NCBI GenBank assembly: GCA_963701735.1
Contig: CAVPBI010000017.1
Location: 186,001 to 250,000, forward strand
DNA length: 64,000 nucleotides
Reading direction: 5' to 3'
Origin: CAWABB01 sp963701735
Lineage (GTDB): Bacteria; Bacteroidota; Ignavibacteria; UBA10030; UBA6906
Shown here: positions 43,867 to 52,166 of the stretch, piece by piece
Layout: every line of letters starts with the position of its first letter
Numbering within the stretch: the first letter of the stretch is position 1
Notes under the pieces: model-generated
The model's database searches: none
The model's input: only the letters and a program-made list of their open reading frames with translations
Told to the model about the DNA's origin: nothing
Translations under genes and position numbers: made by a program

Positions 43867-44903
43867 AAGTGACGATGGCATCGTACCAGGCGCTGTCGAT
43901 AATCAAGGGCGGGCCTGCGACGCAGCTGCACAGGACAGCGGAGCATCTCAAGCGGCAGGGGGTCGACATTCGATATCTCCCGCAATGGGAGGAGTTCCAG
44001 GCGGCGGATCAGGACATCGTCCACATTTTCGGCGCGGGGCTCGGGACGTACCATCTTGCGCGGGAATTGCACGTCCTCGGGGTGAAAACGGTGGTCTCGC
44101 CAATCATGTTCAGCACTCACGGGTCGTCGTTTGTCTCCAGGGGGCTGCGCGCGACCCGCATGATGCAGCGCGTCTGGCCGGGGCTCTGGTCGGACTACAG
44201 CATGCTCGCCGACACGTGCGGGTGGGCGCGCCAGGTGGTCCCGAACTCGCAGGCCGAGGCGGGCCTCGTACGCGATGGGCTGCGCATCCCTTCCACGAAG
44301 ATCACGGTCGTGCCGAACGGGGTGGATGAGCGATTCATGGAGGCCGACCCGACGTTGTTCACGGGGCGGTATGGCGTCCGGGATTTCGTTCTGAACGTCG
44401 GGCACATTGGTCACGGCCGGAAGAATGTCCTGAACCTCATCCGGGCGCTGGCAGAGATCGACAGACCGGCTGTGATCATCGGGCGCATCATCGCCGGCGA
44501 ATATGGTGAGGCCTGCGTGCGGGAGGCACAGCGGTATCCCCACATCACATTGATCGACGGGCTGCCGAACGATTCTCCGATGCTTGCATCGGCATATGCT
44601 GCGTGCGACACGTTTGTGCTGCCGTCGCTGTTCGAGACGCCAGGGATCGCAGCCCTCGAGGCGGGACTTGCGGGTGCAAAGGTCGTGATCACGCCGCACG
44701 GAGGGACCACAGAGTACTTCGGGGACGACGCCATCTACGTCGATCCGAATTCCGTGGCGGCGATCAGGGACGGCATTCGCATGGCGCTCGCGCGGCCGCG
44801 GGGCGGCCAGCTCCGGGACCGAATCCGCTCACGCTATCTCTGGTCGCACGTCGCGTCGCAGACGAAAGCCGTGTATGAGCGGGTGCTCGCGGAGGGTCGT
44901 TGA
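43863..44903 (+). CDS. Family 4 glycosyltransferase
   Basis: This 346-residue GT-B enzyme has the N-terminal acceptor domain KVTMASYQALSIIKGGPATQ, LHRTAEHLKRQGVDIRYLPQ, VHIFGAGLGTYHLAREL. The hinge is VVPNSQAEAGLVRDGLRIPS and KITVVPNGVDERF, and the donor domain is FVLNVGHIGHGRKNVLNLIR, DTFVLPSLFETPGIAALEAG. The motif SLFETPGIAALEA is the E-x7-E donor site. The ATG at 43863 overlaps the deacetylase stop. It is the second glycosyltransferase of the polysaccharide cluster and most likely adds a different sugar from the one at 39866. Confidence 0.92.
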   Translation: MKVTMASYQALSIIKGGPATQLHRTAEHLKRQGVDIRYLPQWEEFQAADQDIVHIFGAGLGTYHLARELHVLGVKTVVSPIMFSTHGSSFVSRGLRATRMMQRVWPGLWSDYSMLADTCGWARQVVPNSQAEAGLVRDGLRIPSTKITVVPNGVDERFMEADPTLFTGRYGVRDFVLNVGHIGHGRKNVLNLIRALAEIDRPAVIIGRIIAGEYGEACVREAQRYPHITLIDGLPNDSPMLASAYAACDTFVLPSLFETPGIAALEAGLAGAKVVITPHGGTTEYFGDDAIYVDPNSVAAIRDGIRMALARPRGGQLRDRIRSRYLWSHVASQTKAVYERVLAEGR

Positions 44904-45811
44904 GGAACGCTCTGCGCGGGATGAAGGGATCGCTTGATCGCAGTCCCGATTCCTCGGTATATCTGGTGCTTCTCGTGCAGTCGCTCTTCGCGAGCGGCAC
45001 GCACCTCGTGGCGAAGGTCGCGGCACGGGATGTCGAGCCATTCACGCTGACGCTCGTTCGATCGTTGATCGCCGCCTCGGCATTCTCGTTGTTGCTCCTT
45101 GTCCGCGGAAGATTCCCGCGCATCCGGCGTGAGGACTGGCCGCTCGTTCTGCTCCTCGCGTTTCTGGCTATCCCGCTGAACCAGTTCCTCTTCTTGTTCG
45201 GGATCCGATCCACGACGCCGTCCAATGCGGCGCTCCTCTATGCGACCACTCCGATCCTCGTCGTCCTGTTTTCCCGCTGGCTGCTCGGCGAGCGGCTCAC
45301 ACGAAGGAAGCTGCTCGGGGTTGCGCTGGGGTTCGCGGGTGTAGCGATCGTCATCCTCGAGCGGGGAGTGGACGCGAGCATCGAGTACGTGCACGGCAAC
45401 CTGATCATCTATGTCGCGGTGCTTGCCTGGGGGTTATACACCGTCCTGGGGAAGAGGCTCATCATGCAGTACGGTCCGCTCGACGCGAGTGCGATCACGC
45501 TCCTGACCGGTACGCTGATATTCCTGCCGGTCGGAATCCTGCCGGCGCTCCAATTCGACTACAGTGCCCTTGGGGTCTGGACATGGGCGCAGATCCTGTA
45601 TCTCGGAGTGATTACCTCCGTGGTTGCGTACCTCCTGTGGTATTATGCGCTGGCGAGGGTGGAAGCGGGGAAGGTCGCACTGTTCGCCAATCTTCAGCCG
45701 ATCCTCACGACGATGCTGGCGGTCGTGCTTCTGGGTCAGGGTGTCACGATGCAGTTCGTGCTTGGCGGGGCGTTGGCGATCCTGGGGGTAGTAATCGCCC
45801 AATTCGGCTAA
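44900..45811 (+). CDS. EamA/DMT-family transporter
   Basis: This 303-residue protein has ten hydrophobic helices in two EamA repeats. Repeat 1 is YLVLLVQSLFASGTHLVAKV, LTLVRSLIAASAFSLLLLV, TPSNAALLYATTPILVVLFS. Repeat 2 is LIIYVAVLAWGLYTVLGKRL, ITSVVAYLLWYYALARVEAG, VALFANLQPILTTMLAVVLL. The start is a TTG overlapping the previous stop (TTGA); an ATG 21 bases on is an alternative. The substrate is unknown. As the last gene of the cluster it may export a small precursor or metabolite. A hairpin follows. Confidence 0.88.
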   Translation: MRNALRGMKGSLDRSPDSSVYLVLLVQSLFASGTHLVAKVAARDVEPFTLTLVRSLIAASAFSLLLLVRGRFPRIRREDWPLVLLLAFLAIPLNQFLFLFGIRSTTPSNAALLYATTPILVVLFSRWLLGERLTRRKLLGVALGFAGVAIVILERGVDASIEYVHGNLIIYVAVLAWGLYTVLGKRLIMQYGPLDASAITLLTGTLIFLPVGILPALQFDYSALGVWTWAQILYLGVITSVVAYLLWYYALARVEAGKVALFANLQPILTTMLAVVLLGQGVTMQFVLGGALAILGVVIAQFG

Positions 45812-45827
45812 CCCGGCAAAAAAAGAA

Positions 45828-45861
45828 GCCCCGTCTCATCGCCGAAGGCGAAGAGCGGGGC
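45828..45861. terminator. Terminator hairpin between convergent genes
   Basis: GCCCCG (45828-45833) pairs with CGGGGC (45856-45861) and inner bases add CTC/GAG and TCGCC/GGCGA. A run of seven A at 45818-45824 becomes a U-tract for the minus-strand gene at 45907, so it best terminates that gene. Confidence 0.6.
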
Positions 45862-45906
45862 ATATTCATTACAGACAAGAATCCGAACCTAGAGAACAGA
45901 ACCGAC

Positions 45907-46072
45907 TTAGATGTCGGTCTTCAGGTAGTACGGGAGGCTGCGGCGCCATTTCTCGCGCTGCGCTTTGTAGCGAGCCTCTTTCTTTCTGCAATTGGGGCAA
46001 TAGCGCAGGCTTGAGCTTCCCTGGAAGTCTTTGGCGCACTGCCTGACATATGTTTGACACTAACTTCTTCAT
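45907..46072 (-). CDS. Small zinc-ribbon-like protein (one frameshift)
   Basis: The ATG at 46072 gives MKKLV. After a one-base change near 46056-46060 the chain continues CQTYVRQCAKDFQGSSSLRY, CPNCRKKEARYKAQREKWRR, SLPYYLKTDI, ending at TAA 45907-45909. It is about 55 residues with Cys residues at the start and a CPNC pair, fitting a single zinc-binding knuckle, then a strongly basic helix. DNA or RNA binding is possible. It is missed if frames are read as assembled. A TATATTGG -7-like element ends four bases before the ATG, though TTG is not at the usual distance. The 213-base gap upstream is AT-rich and shows no gene. Confidence 0.55.
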
Positions 46073-46285
46073 GGCACCAATATAACACACCAACTTACAA
46101 ATCAGTTCTCCATTAATGAGATTTCATCTGCAAAAATCTGTCGATTCCACCTCAAAATAACCGCTTTTCTCTTTTTTTCTCAAACAATTGCCGCGCCTTT
46201 GTACATATTACAGGTCGGATCCCATATTTGCGAAAGCCGGTGGGGCAGGGCTCTCTGTGGGCACCTGGTTCTTGCCAACGAACGG

Positions 46286-46980
46286 CTATTCGGAGAGGAC
46301 CTTGGCCCATTCGAAATCGGCACCGAGATCCTCAACAAGAATTTGAACCTGAAAACGGCCATTCGAGTACGGACCAAGTTCGGTTGCCTCAAACAGAAAT
46401 GTCAGGCCTTCAGGGCGGATCTGGAACCGGTCGAGTTGCTTGTCTGTGAATGACTTCACCTCCCCGCTCTGGACCCGGCTTGCCCCATCGTCTTCCTTCA
46501 GTTTCTCAATCAGCAGCTTAGAAACATGCGATTTGAAGTCCGACCCCTTCTTGAACAGATCTCCAAGTGTGACTGCTTTGCCTTGCCCCGTACATCGCCA
46601 AAGTTGAAAACCCAGTAGGTGGAGTTTCCGTGCGCGCCCCCGAGGTACTCATAGCTGTCGCACGTCACGCTGATGAGCCGCTTGGGCGAATAGAATGTCA
46701 CTTCCGAGGTCGTCTTCGATTCATACTGGCTGCTCGGGACTCCCTGGTTACGAATCTGTTTTACCGCGGAAGCATTGAACTCCTTCTCCTTTTTGTTGGC
46801 CCAGTCCAGGATCGCCTTGTCCGCGGCGTCGGCGACAGGGGTGAAGTCGTAGAACCGCGGGTACGAGATCTCGCTGGCAAATCGATCCGGGTATTCCTCG
46901 GTGATCGTCCTTGTTGACGGTTGCCCCGCGGCGTTCGACGTGAGCGCCAGGGCGACCAAGAGAATGGTGAATGTGCGCAT
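46286..46980 (-). CDS. Exported DUF3298/RsiV-domain protein (one frameshift)
   Basis: This protein of about 230 residues has signal peptide MRTFTILLVALALTSNAAGQ. The DUF4163-like part reads ISYPRFYDFTPVADAADKAI and YESKTTSEVTFYSPKRLISV, TCDSYEYLGGAHGNSTYWVF. After a frame change near 46575-46585 (one missing base) it continues VTLGDLFKKGSDFKSHVSKL and the DUF3298 core DRFQIRPEGLTFLFEATELG, PYSNGRFQVQILVEDL. The GGAHG and LGPYSNG motifs are diagnostic. RsiV members bind lysozyme; this one has no sigma factor beside it, so its ligand is unknown. The promoter is at 47026-47056. Confidence 0.8.
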
Positions 46981-47025
46981 GAGAAGGCCCTCCAGATGGT
47001 CTGACCCGGTGAGTGAATTCTGGCT

Positions 47026-47056
47026 GAAATATACTGCGCGTCCTGTCCAACCTCAA
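47026..47056 (-). promoter_or_regulatory. Bacteroidetes-type promoter for the DUF3298 gene
   Basis: On the minus strand, TTG (47054-47056), 20 bases, TATATTTC (47026-47033), 45 bases before the ATG at 46980. Confidence 0.5.
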
Positions 47057-47070
47057 ACAGCGTCGTTTGC

Positions 47071-47101
47071 TTGCACCACCCTGAGAACTTTGGTATTTTC
47101 G
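47071..47101 (+). promoter_or_regulatory. Bacteroidetes-type promoter for the amidohydrolase pair
   Basis: TTG at 47071-47073, 20 bases, TATTTTCG at 47094-47101, 33 bases before the ATG at 47135. It is back-to-back with the divergent promoter ending at 47056. Confidence 0.5.
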
Positions 47102-47134
47102 ATCTTCTCCGATAGTCGAATATGAGGATGCATC

Positions 47135-48445
47135 ATGAGACTCTCCCTAATGGCTGTCGTTTTCCTTCTGCTGTGTGCCGGTGGCCCCATCGGCCGGGCA
47201 CAGGAGCGACCTCATCTCCTTCGGGGAGCCACGATCTACCCGATCGAGGGCGCTCCCATCCAGGGAGGCATGATCCTCTTTCAGCACGGGAAGATCGTGC
47301 ACCTCGGGCTGAGGGTTCGTTTGCCGATCCCTTCCGACGCGCTGGCGGTCGATATGGCAGGCAAGGTGATCCTTCCGGGCCTCGTGGACACGCATTCGCA
47401 CGTGGGTGGGGGGTCGGGCGGCGACCGCTCGTCTCCATTGCACCCTGACGTTCGAATCCTCGACGCTATCGATGTCCGCAACGATACGTTCAAGAAAGTG
47501 ATCGCCGGCGGGATCACCACCGTCAACGTGATGCCAGGCTCCGGTCACCTGATGAGCGGGCAGACCGCGTACCTCAAGATGCGTCCCGCGAGAACTATCG
47601 ACGACATGCTCTTCTGCAGCGACCCCACGAACGGGATCTGCGGGGGCATGAAGATGGCAAACGGCACAAACTCCATCGGGGAGCGTCCGTTCCCCGGGAC
47701 GCGCGCGAAATCGGCCGCGCTGGTGCGGCAGCTCTTCCTCCGCGCACAGGACTACAGGTCCAAAGTGGAGGCAGCGAAAGGAGACTCGACGAAGCTGCCG
47801 AAGCGCGACCTCGAGATGGAGTCGCTGGTTCAGATTCTGGAGGGGAAGCGCATCGTCCAGTTCCACACGCATCGCGCGGACGACATCATGACGGCCATCC
47901 GGCTCTCCCAGGAGTTCGGGTTCCGGATGGTGCTTCATCATGTCACCGAGGCATGGAAAGTCGCAAGGGAAATTGCCGCAGCGAAAGTCCCCTGTTCGAT
48001 CATCGTGATCGACTCGCCGGGCGGGAAGCTGGAGACCGTCGACCTGCGGTTTGACAACGGGGCCGAGCTCGAGAAGGCGGGCGCGATCGTCGCGTTTCAC
48101 ACTGACGATGGGATCACGGATTCCCGCCTCTTCATGCGCTCTGCGGCGCTGGCGGTGCGTGCCGGCATGTCGCGCGAGAAAGCGCTGGAAGGCCTCACGC
48201 TTGCGGGGGCGAAGATGCTCGACCTCGACGGCAGGGTCGGGTCCCTGAAGCCCGGGAAGGATGCGGATTTTGCCATCCTCTCGGGTGATCCGTTCAGCGT
48301 GTACACCCATGTCGAGCAGACCTGGGTCGAGGGGACGAAGGTGTTCGACAGGTCGAATCCCGATGACAGGAAGTACGCAGTAGGGGGGTACGGCGTCTTC
48401 CGCCAGACCATGACCGGCGACGAGTGTGAAGGGGGCGGCCAATGA
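47135..48445 (+). CDS. Exported amidohydrolase (imidazolonepropionase-like), intact metal site
   Basis: This 436-residue protein has signal peptide MRLSLMAVVFLLLCAGGPIG. The amidohydrolase barrel carries the metal ligands: His87 and His89 (VDTHSHVGG), His244 and His246 (VQFHTHRADD), His268/269 (MVLHHVTEA) and Asp324/325 (FHTDDGITD). The C-terminal beta sandwich ends with the family motif LDGRVGSLKPGKDADFAILS GDPF. It hydrolyses an amide, lactam or peptide bond in the periplasm; members include periplasmic dipeptidases and imidazolonepropionases. The following paralogue overlaps by four bases (ATGA). Confidence 0.93.
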   Translation: MRLSLMAVVFLLLCAGGPIGRAQERPHLLRGATIYPIEGAPIQGGMILFQHGKIVHLGLRVRLPIPSDALAVDMAGKVILPGLVDTHSHVGGGSGGDRSSPLHPDVRILDAIDVRNDTFKKVIAGGITTVNVMPGSGHLMSGQTAYLKMRPARTIDDMLFCSDPTNGICGGMKMANGTNSIGERPFPGTRAKSAALVRQLFLRAQDYRSKVEAAKGDSTKLPKRDLEMESLVQILEGKRIVQFHTHRADDIMTAIRLSQEFGFRMVLHHVTEAWKVAREIAAAKVPCSIIVIDSPGGKLETVDLRFDNGAELEKAGAIVAFHTDDGITDSRLFMRSAALAVRAGMSREKALEGLTLAGAKMLDLDGRVGSLKPGKDADFAILSGDPFSVYTHVEQTWVEGTKVFDRSNPDDRKYAVGGYGVFRQTMTGDECEGGGQ

Positions 48446-49704
48446 CCAGGGAGCTTTCTCGTATGTCCTCGAGCCCTCGCGCCAGGTTGGCGGGCGTTCT
48501 CCTCGCGACCATGTTCACGGGCGTGATCATGATGCCCTGCTCGCCCGCGTCCGCTCAGATTGCGGTGAAGGGAGACACGGTCTACACGATGGCAGGGAAG
48601 CCCCTGGCAAACGGCGTCGTCCTCATCAAGGGCGGGCGCATCGAAGCGGTCGGGAGCGCCTCCTCGGTTGCGATCCCCCAGGGTTACAAGGTCGTGGCCG
48701 GGAAGTTCGTCACCCCCGGGCTTGTGGATCCCCATACGGTTGTCGGGCTTTCGGGCATCTTCAATATCCGCCACGACCAGATGCAGCTCGAGCGCTCGGA
48801 GCCGATTCAGCCGGAACTGCGGGCGATCGATGCCTACAACCCGAGGGACCCCCTGGTTGCGTACCTGAGGAGCTTTGGCATCACGACGCTCCACACGGGC
48901 CACGCACCGGGGGCACTTGCGAGCGGGACCACGATCGTTGTGAAAACGGTCGGCGGGACTGTCGACGAGGCGCTCGTTGACGGCACCGGAATGGTGGCGT
49001 TCACCCTTGGCGAATCCGTCATGGACAACTTCTCCACGCCGGGCACCAGCGCGAAGGCGGTCGCGATGATCAGAGGCGAGCTCATCAAGGCGCGCGACTA
49101 CGCGAAGCGGAAATCGGCAAAGGACCCTGACAAGCGTCCCGCGCCAGACCTTCGGATGGAGATGCTCGGCCGGGTGCTTCGCGGCGAGGTCAAAGTGCTC
49201 TTCACGGCGAGACCGCAGCCTCGATTATGACAGCTCTCCGGCTGCGTGAGGAGTTCGGGTTCTCGATGGTTCTCGACGGTGCCGCCGAGGCTCCGCTCGT
49301 GCTCGAGGAGATCAAGAAAGCCGGAGTCCCGGTGGTCCTCCATCCGACCATGGGGCGTGCGTACGGTGATATGAAGAGCCTCTCGATGGAGACGGCATCG
49401 GTGCTGAAGAAGGCCGGCATCCGCTTCGCGATTCAGAGCGGGTTCGAGGACTACGTGCCGAAGACACGGGTTGTGTCTGTTTGAAGCAGCAGTAGCCGCT
49501 GCGAATGGTCTCAGTCGGGAGGAAGCACTGGCCGCCATCACCATCGATGCGGCAAGGATCATTGGTGCCGACAAGCGGGTCGGATCGCTCGAGGTCGGCA
49601 AGGATGCCGACGTCGTCGTGTTTGACGGGGACCCGCTCGAGTACACAAGCCACGCCTGCACGGTGATCGTGAACGGTCAGATCACGGACGATGTCTGCAA
49701 GTAG
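48442..49704 (+). CDS. Amidohydrolase paralogue without a metal site (two frameshifts)
   Basis: It follows the active amidohydrolase with an ATGA overlap. The fold is preserved, with signal region LLATMFTGVIMMPCSPASAQ, PLANGVVLIKGGRIEAVGSA and GSLEVGKDADVVVFDGDPL at the end. The ligands are gone: HSH is HTV (VDPHTVVG), FHTH is LFTAETA, LHHVTEA is LDGAAEA, and HTDDG is QSGFED. Frame changes lie near 49205-49220 and 49475-49485; reading across them is needed to recover about 420 residues. None of the joins removes a ligand position. It is probably a catalytically silent partner that pairs with the enzyme at 47135. Confidence 0.85.
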
Positions 49705-49728
49705 AGAACCACAATTGCTGAGGGCCTC

Positions 49729-50736
49729 ATGCGTCTTCCGGCCATTGTTCTGGGGTGTGTCATGATGCTTGCTGTATCTCCGGATCCCGCGCACAGGATT
49801 CTACCAGGGCTCGCATCGAGCGCCTTGCGGAGAAGGACTCCATTACCATTCTCATTACCGATTCAGGGCTGGGCGGTCTCTCCGTCTGCGCCGATATCGA
49901 CCGTCGCGTGAGAGAGGCAGGAGTATACCGGAAGGCGCGGCTGGTCTTCGCCAACGCCCTGCCTGAATCAAACCGGGGATACAACAAGATGGCCACCACC
50001 GCGGAGAAGGTGGAGGTCTTCGACGCGGCGCTGAATGGGATGGCCCGCTGGTATTCCCCCGACGCCATTCTCGTGGCGTGCAATACACTCTCGGTCCTCA
50101 TCCCCCAGACCCGGTTCGTCAGGGAGAGCCCCATTCCCGTTCTCGGGATCGTGGAGACCGGCGTGGAGATGCTGTACGACGGTCTGAACGCGGATCCGGG
50201 CGCGACAGGGATCATCTTCGGGACGGAGACGACGATCGGCATGGGAACGCACAAACGCCTGCTCGTCGAGAAGGGGATAGATTCCTCCCGTCTCGTCACT
50301 CAGGCCTGTTCGGGGCTCGCAGGAAAGATCGAGGAAGCGGCCGGCGGGGAAGAGGTGCGTACTGCCATCAATGATTTCGTAACGCAGGCGCTCACCCGGG
50401 CGCCGGGGCAAACAGGGAAGGTCTATGCGGGCCTCTGCTGTACCCATTACGGCTACAGCAAAGGATTCTTCGAAGAATCGTTCCGGCAGAAGGGGGTGAG
50501 CGATGCGGTGATCGTGGATCCGAACGCGCGGATGGGGGAGGTTCTCTTCCCTCGCGGGTGCGAAGCGTCGCGTCGAGCGGCCGGACATCCGCGTGCAGGT
50601 CGTGTCCCGTGCAGTGATCACGCCGGAGGAGACTGCCTCCATCGGCGGGCTCGTCGAACCGGTATCGCCGGCGACGGCCGAGGCGCTCCGGAACTATCTG
50701 CTCAAGAAGGACCTCTTCCCCTATACTCCGCGCTGA
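49729..50736 (+). CDS. Exported glutamate-racemase-like protein (two frameshifts)
   Basis: The MurI/Asp-Glu racemase fold is clear: ITDSGLGGLSV, VACNTLS (first catalytic Cys) and LCCTHYGYSK (second catalytic Cys), with GTETTIGMGTHKRL between them. A signal-like start, MRLPAIVLGCVMMLAVSP (ATG 49729), leads after a frame change near 49780-49800 to SRAQDSTRARIERLAEKDSI. A second change near 50540-50552 restores the end RPDIRVQVVSRAVITPEETA, ALRNYLLKKDLFPYTPR. MurI is cytosolic for peptidoglycan synthesis; a signal peptide here points to a periplasmic racemase or hydrolase on D/L amino acids, suited to the amidohydrolases upstream. The stop overlaps the convergent URO-D gene by 35 bases. Confidence 0.8.
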
Positions 50737-51755
50737 TCCTGTCCCACTCGTCGTACACGGCGGTCACCACCTGAGGATTGGCCGCGAGGCCGAACTCGAG
50801 CTGTGCGATGATCCCACCGCGGGGGTCGTAGAGATGACGGGCCACGTCGCGCACCGCCCGGCGGCCTTCATCCGGATCTGTCGAGGTGAGCACGTGCTGC
50901 CGGTCGATCTCTCCCCAGAATGTGATCTTCCCCTTCACGCTTCCGGCAATCCGCTCGAGGTCCATGCAGAAGAGCTGGGAATTCACGGCATCGATGCCGA
51001 TCTCGGCGAGGTCCGGAAGGATCTGCTCGATGTGCCCGTCGGAGTGCATGAAGATGAACTTCCCGCGGGCGTGCGCGATTTCGACGTACTCGCGGTAGAG
51101 CGGCTTGAACACCTTCCGCCATAGCGCCGGGGAGATGAGGAGCTGATCCTGCGCACCCCAGTCGTCCATGAACTTCACCCCATCTATCTCGGTCGCAGTC
51201 CAGAACTCCAACTCTTCCATGTAGTACTTCTGGATCACGTCAAGCAGCTCTGAGACCCCCTCCTCCATCATCGCGATGTCCATCATGGCATTCGTTGACC
51301 CGCGGATGAACTGATACCGCTCCCACGGTCGGGGACACGCCTCTGCAAGGACGAATGCGTCGGTCGTTCCGGCAGAAGCCATTCACTTCTTCGACGGCCT
51401 TCCGCCGATCCGCCGGGAAGGTCTCGTAGGGAGGGGTAACCTCGCGCCACCTGGCGATCTCGGTCAGTAGCGGATCCCTCACCTCCCCGATTGCGCCCGC
51501 CTGGATGTTATGGAACCGGCATCCCCACTCGTCGATGTACGTCCCGGGCGTGTACCAATCACCCGAGACCCTTGGAGACCGGAGCATCGGTGAGGGTGCG
51601 GTAACGATGTCGGGGGGGAACCTCCTGCGAATCTCTGCCAGCTCATCCGGAAATTGCCGCTCCGCCCAGGGGAGTGTCCAGAGATCACGGGGGATCCGGT
51701 CAGGCGACTGGAATCGGAGGGCGGCTCGGACCCGCTCGCGCGGTGTCATCTGCAT
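50702..51755 (-). CDS. Uroporphyrinogen decarboxylase (URO-D) family protein (one frameshift)
   Basis: This protein of about 350 residues begins MTPRERVRAALRFQSPDRIP and PRDLWTLPWAERQFPDELAE. A frame change near 51370-51385 interrupts it, then GSTNAMMDIAMMEEGVSELL, DWGAQDQLLISPALWRKVFK and GKFIFMHSDGHIEQILPDLA, EIGIDAVNSQLFCMDLERIA. The FMHSDGxIxxIIPDLxEIGxDxxNP pattern marks the MtaA/CmuA-type URO-D relatives (methyltransferase activity or unknown), not HemE. It has no corrinoid partner next to it. It is monocistronic from the promoter at 51781-51811. The substrate is unknown. Confidence 0.88.
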
Positions 51756-51780
51756 CGGTGGCTCTCGTGCGTGGTTGCCT

Positions 51781-51811
51781 TGAAGATACGACCGACCGCG
51801 GACCTATTCAA
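51781..51811 (-). promoter_or_regulatory. Bacteroidetes-type promoter for the URO-D gene
   Basis: On the minus strand, TTG (51809-51811), 20 bases, TATCTTCA (51781-51788), 25 bases before the ATG at 51755. Confidence 0.52.
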
Positions 51812-51878
51812 ACGGGGGGCGGCGATGTTCGGACCCTTGCTATTTCGCGCTGTCTGAGGGATATTCCGGTCACACGCT

Positions 51879-51927
51879 GTGTTGGCGCCCGACGGTTCCC
51901 AGCCGAAGGGGCCGCCGTAGCTGGACC
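51879..51927. repeat. Intergenic repeat, copy 2
   Basis: It matches 29926-29973 (about 41 of 48 positions). It lies in the 411-base gap 51756-52166, which otherwise holds the URO-D promoter and no gene that I can see. Confidence 0.6.
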
Positions 51928-52166
51928 CTGATCCGGTGTTTCCGTCACAGAGCCCGCCCCGACGACCCCTTTGGCTGTGTAGCCAGCCCGTTCCCCAATA
52001 GTCTTCATCGGGTGCAGTCTTGTCCCTGGCGGGGGGGTACATGCTCAATCGGGCTTTGTCAGACTAGTTCGGAAGTGACTTCATCTTCCGGACACGATGA
52101 ACCAACACATCACTTTTCTGAAGATTGCATGGATCTATGATCACACAGGGAGAGGATGGGTGGATC

